Source of the DNA: CAZEPJ01 sp964514105
GTDB taxonomy: Bacteria > Desulfobacterota > Desulfocorpusculales > Desulfocorpusculum
DNA length: 64,000 bases
NCBI GenBank assembly: GCA_964514105.1
Contig: CAZEPJ010000010.1
Location: 1-64,000 of the forward strand
Reading direction: 5' to 3'
Part shown: in pieces, positions 63,397 to 64,000 of the stretch
How positions within the stretch are numbered: position 1 is the stretch's first letter
How the letters are laid out: every line of letters begins with the position of its first letter
Program-made: the position numbers and the translations under genes
The notes under the pieces: generated by a model
Databases searched by the model: none
What the model saw: the letters and a program-made list of their open reading frames with translations, nothing else
What the model was told of the DNA's origin: nothing

Positions 63397-63819
63397 ATGA
63401 TTTGCATTACACGACAGATCGCCATCCCGGAAGATGCGCTGCACGAATCGTTCATCCGCGCCTCGGGTCCGGGGGGGCAGAACGTCAACAAGGTGGCCAC
63501 GGCCGTGGAGCTTCGCCTTCGGGTGGAGGGCTCCCCTTTCCTGCCCGAGGAGGTCCAGGATCGCCTCAAGGCGCTGGCCGGCCGGCGCATGACCGCGGGC
63601 GGCGTGCTCGTCATTGAGGCCAGGCGGTTTCGCACCCAGGAGAGAAACCGCCAGGACGCCAGGGAGCGCCTGGCGGCCCTCATCCGCAAGGCCGCCCAGA
63701 GACCCAAGGTGCGCAGGGAGACAAGGCCCACCCACGCCGCCAGGAGAATGCGCCTCGAAGAGAAGCGCCGCACGGCAGACCTCAAGAGGATGCGACGGCC
63801 GGTGGGGGCGGAGGAATGA
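63397..63819 (+). CDS. arfB: Peptidyl-tRNA hydrolase ArfB (ribosome rescue)
   Basis: A 140-residue class I release-factor-like protein. The GGQ hydrolysis motif is at 26-28 (GPGGQNVNKV) and a basic C-terminal tail (MRLEEKRRTADLKRM) reaches into the mRNA channel; this short architecture is that of YaeJ/ArfB, not RF1/RF2. It frees stalled ribosomes on non-stop mRNA. GGAGG precedes ATG 63397; TTGCTC and TAGTAT 17 bases apart end just before it and may be a promoter giving little or no leader. Confidence 0.92.
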   Translation: MICITRQIAIPEDALHESFIRASGPGGQNVNKVATAVELRLRVEGSPFLPEEVQDRLKALAGRRMTAGGVLVIEARRFRTQERNRQDARERLAALIRKAAQRPKVRRETRPTHAARRMRLEEKRRTADLKRMRRPVGAEE

Positions 63820-63822
63820 GAC

Positions 63823-64000
63823 CTAGGGTGCGGCCCCCGCCTGGACCGACTGGATTAGGAATTGGCCCATGAACTGAGCGAAAACGGCCTTGGCTTGTTC
63901 GGACATCCCTGACGAGGTGTCCTCCATGGCCACGGCCCCTGCCAGTGGCTCCGCGGGGTCTGTGATGAGGGACACGTCCCGGGCGATGCCCGACTTCTCC
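63823..64000 (-). CDS. Unidentified minus-strand gene, C-terminal part only
   Basis: A frame open from the right edge to a TAG at 63825-63823 (minus strand), 58 codons visible. The sequence (DPAEPLAGAVAMEDTSS, then AKAVFAQFMGQFLIQ) has high GC at third positions, like neighbouring genes, and ends three bases from the arfB stop. I do not recognise the family. The rest of the gene lies outside the window. Confidence 0.45.
   Translation of the reverse strand, partial: EKSGIARDVSLITDPAEPLAGAVAMEDTSSGMSEQAKAVFAQFMGQFLIQSVQAGAAP

Overview
The window is a GC-rich bacterial chromosome segment, densely coded and without rRNA, tRNA, CRISPR or recognisable transposons. Two genes are open only if an in-frame TGA is read as selenocysteine: a formate dehydrogenase at the left edge and a DsbA/FrnE-like thioredoxin-fold protein at 36.1-36.7 kb. 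There is also a sigma-54 activator with a matching -24/-12 promoter, three branched-chain-amino-acid-type (Liv) ABC systems, several acyl-CoA ligases and many dehydrogenases. This combination fits a metabolically versatile, probably anaerobic or facultative Gram-negative of the Desulfobacterota (deltaproteobacterial) kind. That placement is an inference from gene content, not a phylogenetic result.

Layout. 0-6.6 kb (+): selenocysteine formate dehydrogenase (5' end missing), a divergent phenylacetate-CoA-ligase-like enzyme, a rubrerythrin-like protein, a truncated sensor-protein fragment and a P2-type cation ATPase. 6.6-32.4 kb (all -): a long one-directional catabolic block. Read in the direction of transcription it holds a sigma-54 activator of the AcoR type; a four-gene 2-oxoacid/acetoin-dehydrogenase-like complex behind a sigma-54 promoter; an SDR; Liv system 2 (K-H-M-G-F) with a VOC protein, an SDR and an acyl-CoA ligase; then, from its own sigma-70 promoter, Liv system 1 (K-G-F-H-M) with an iron alcohol dehydrogenase, an SDR, a zinc alcohol dehydrogenase and an acyl-CoA ligase. 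Each Liv importer is thus packaged with enzymes that could oxidise and CoA-activate what it imports.

32.6-42.1 kb (mixed): a DUF362 protein, a cytochrome-b5/DUF2231 fusion, phosphoglucomutase, the selenocysteine DsbA-like protein, a second iron alcohol dehydrogenase, an SDR, a 3-hydroxyacyl-CoA dehydrogenase and the ABC-F factor EttA. 42.2-47.0 kb (+): Liv system 3 (G-F-K-H-M) behind a TTGACA promoter. 47.1-48.6 kb (+): a YdjM-like membrane hydrolase coupled to a double-hotdog thioesterase.

48.7-63.3 kb (+, with one - strand serine protease): an amidase, an aminotransferase, three amidohydrolases and a complete Dpp/Opp-type ABC importer (B-C-A-D-F). This looks like an uptake-and-hydrolysis pathway for an amide or cyclic-amide compound whose identity cannot be read from sequence. 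The right edge holds the ribosome-rescue hydrolase ArfB and the C-terminal end of an unidentified minus-strand gene.

The observations most worth following are the UPWC selenoprotein with its candidate SECIS, the 2-oxoacid dehydrogenase whose only lipoyl domain is on E3 while E2 has none, and the amide-catabolism/Dpp locus.
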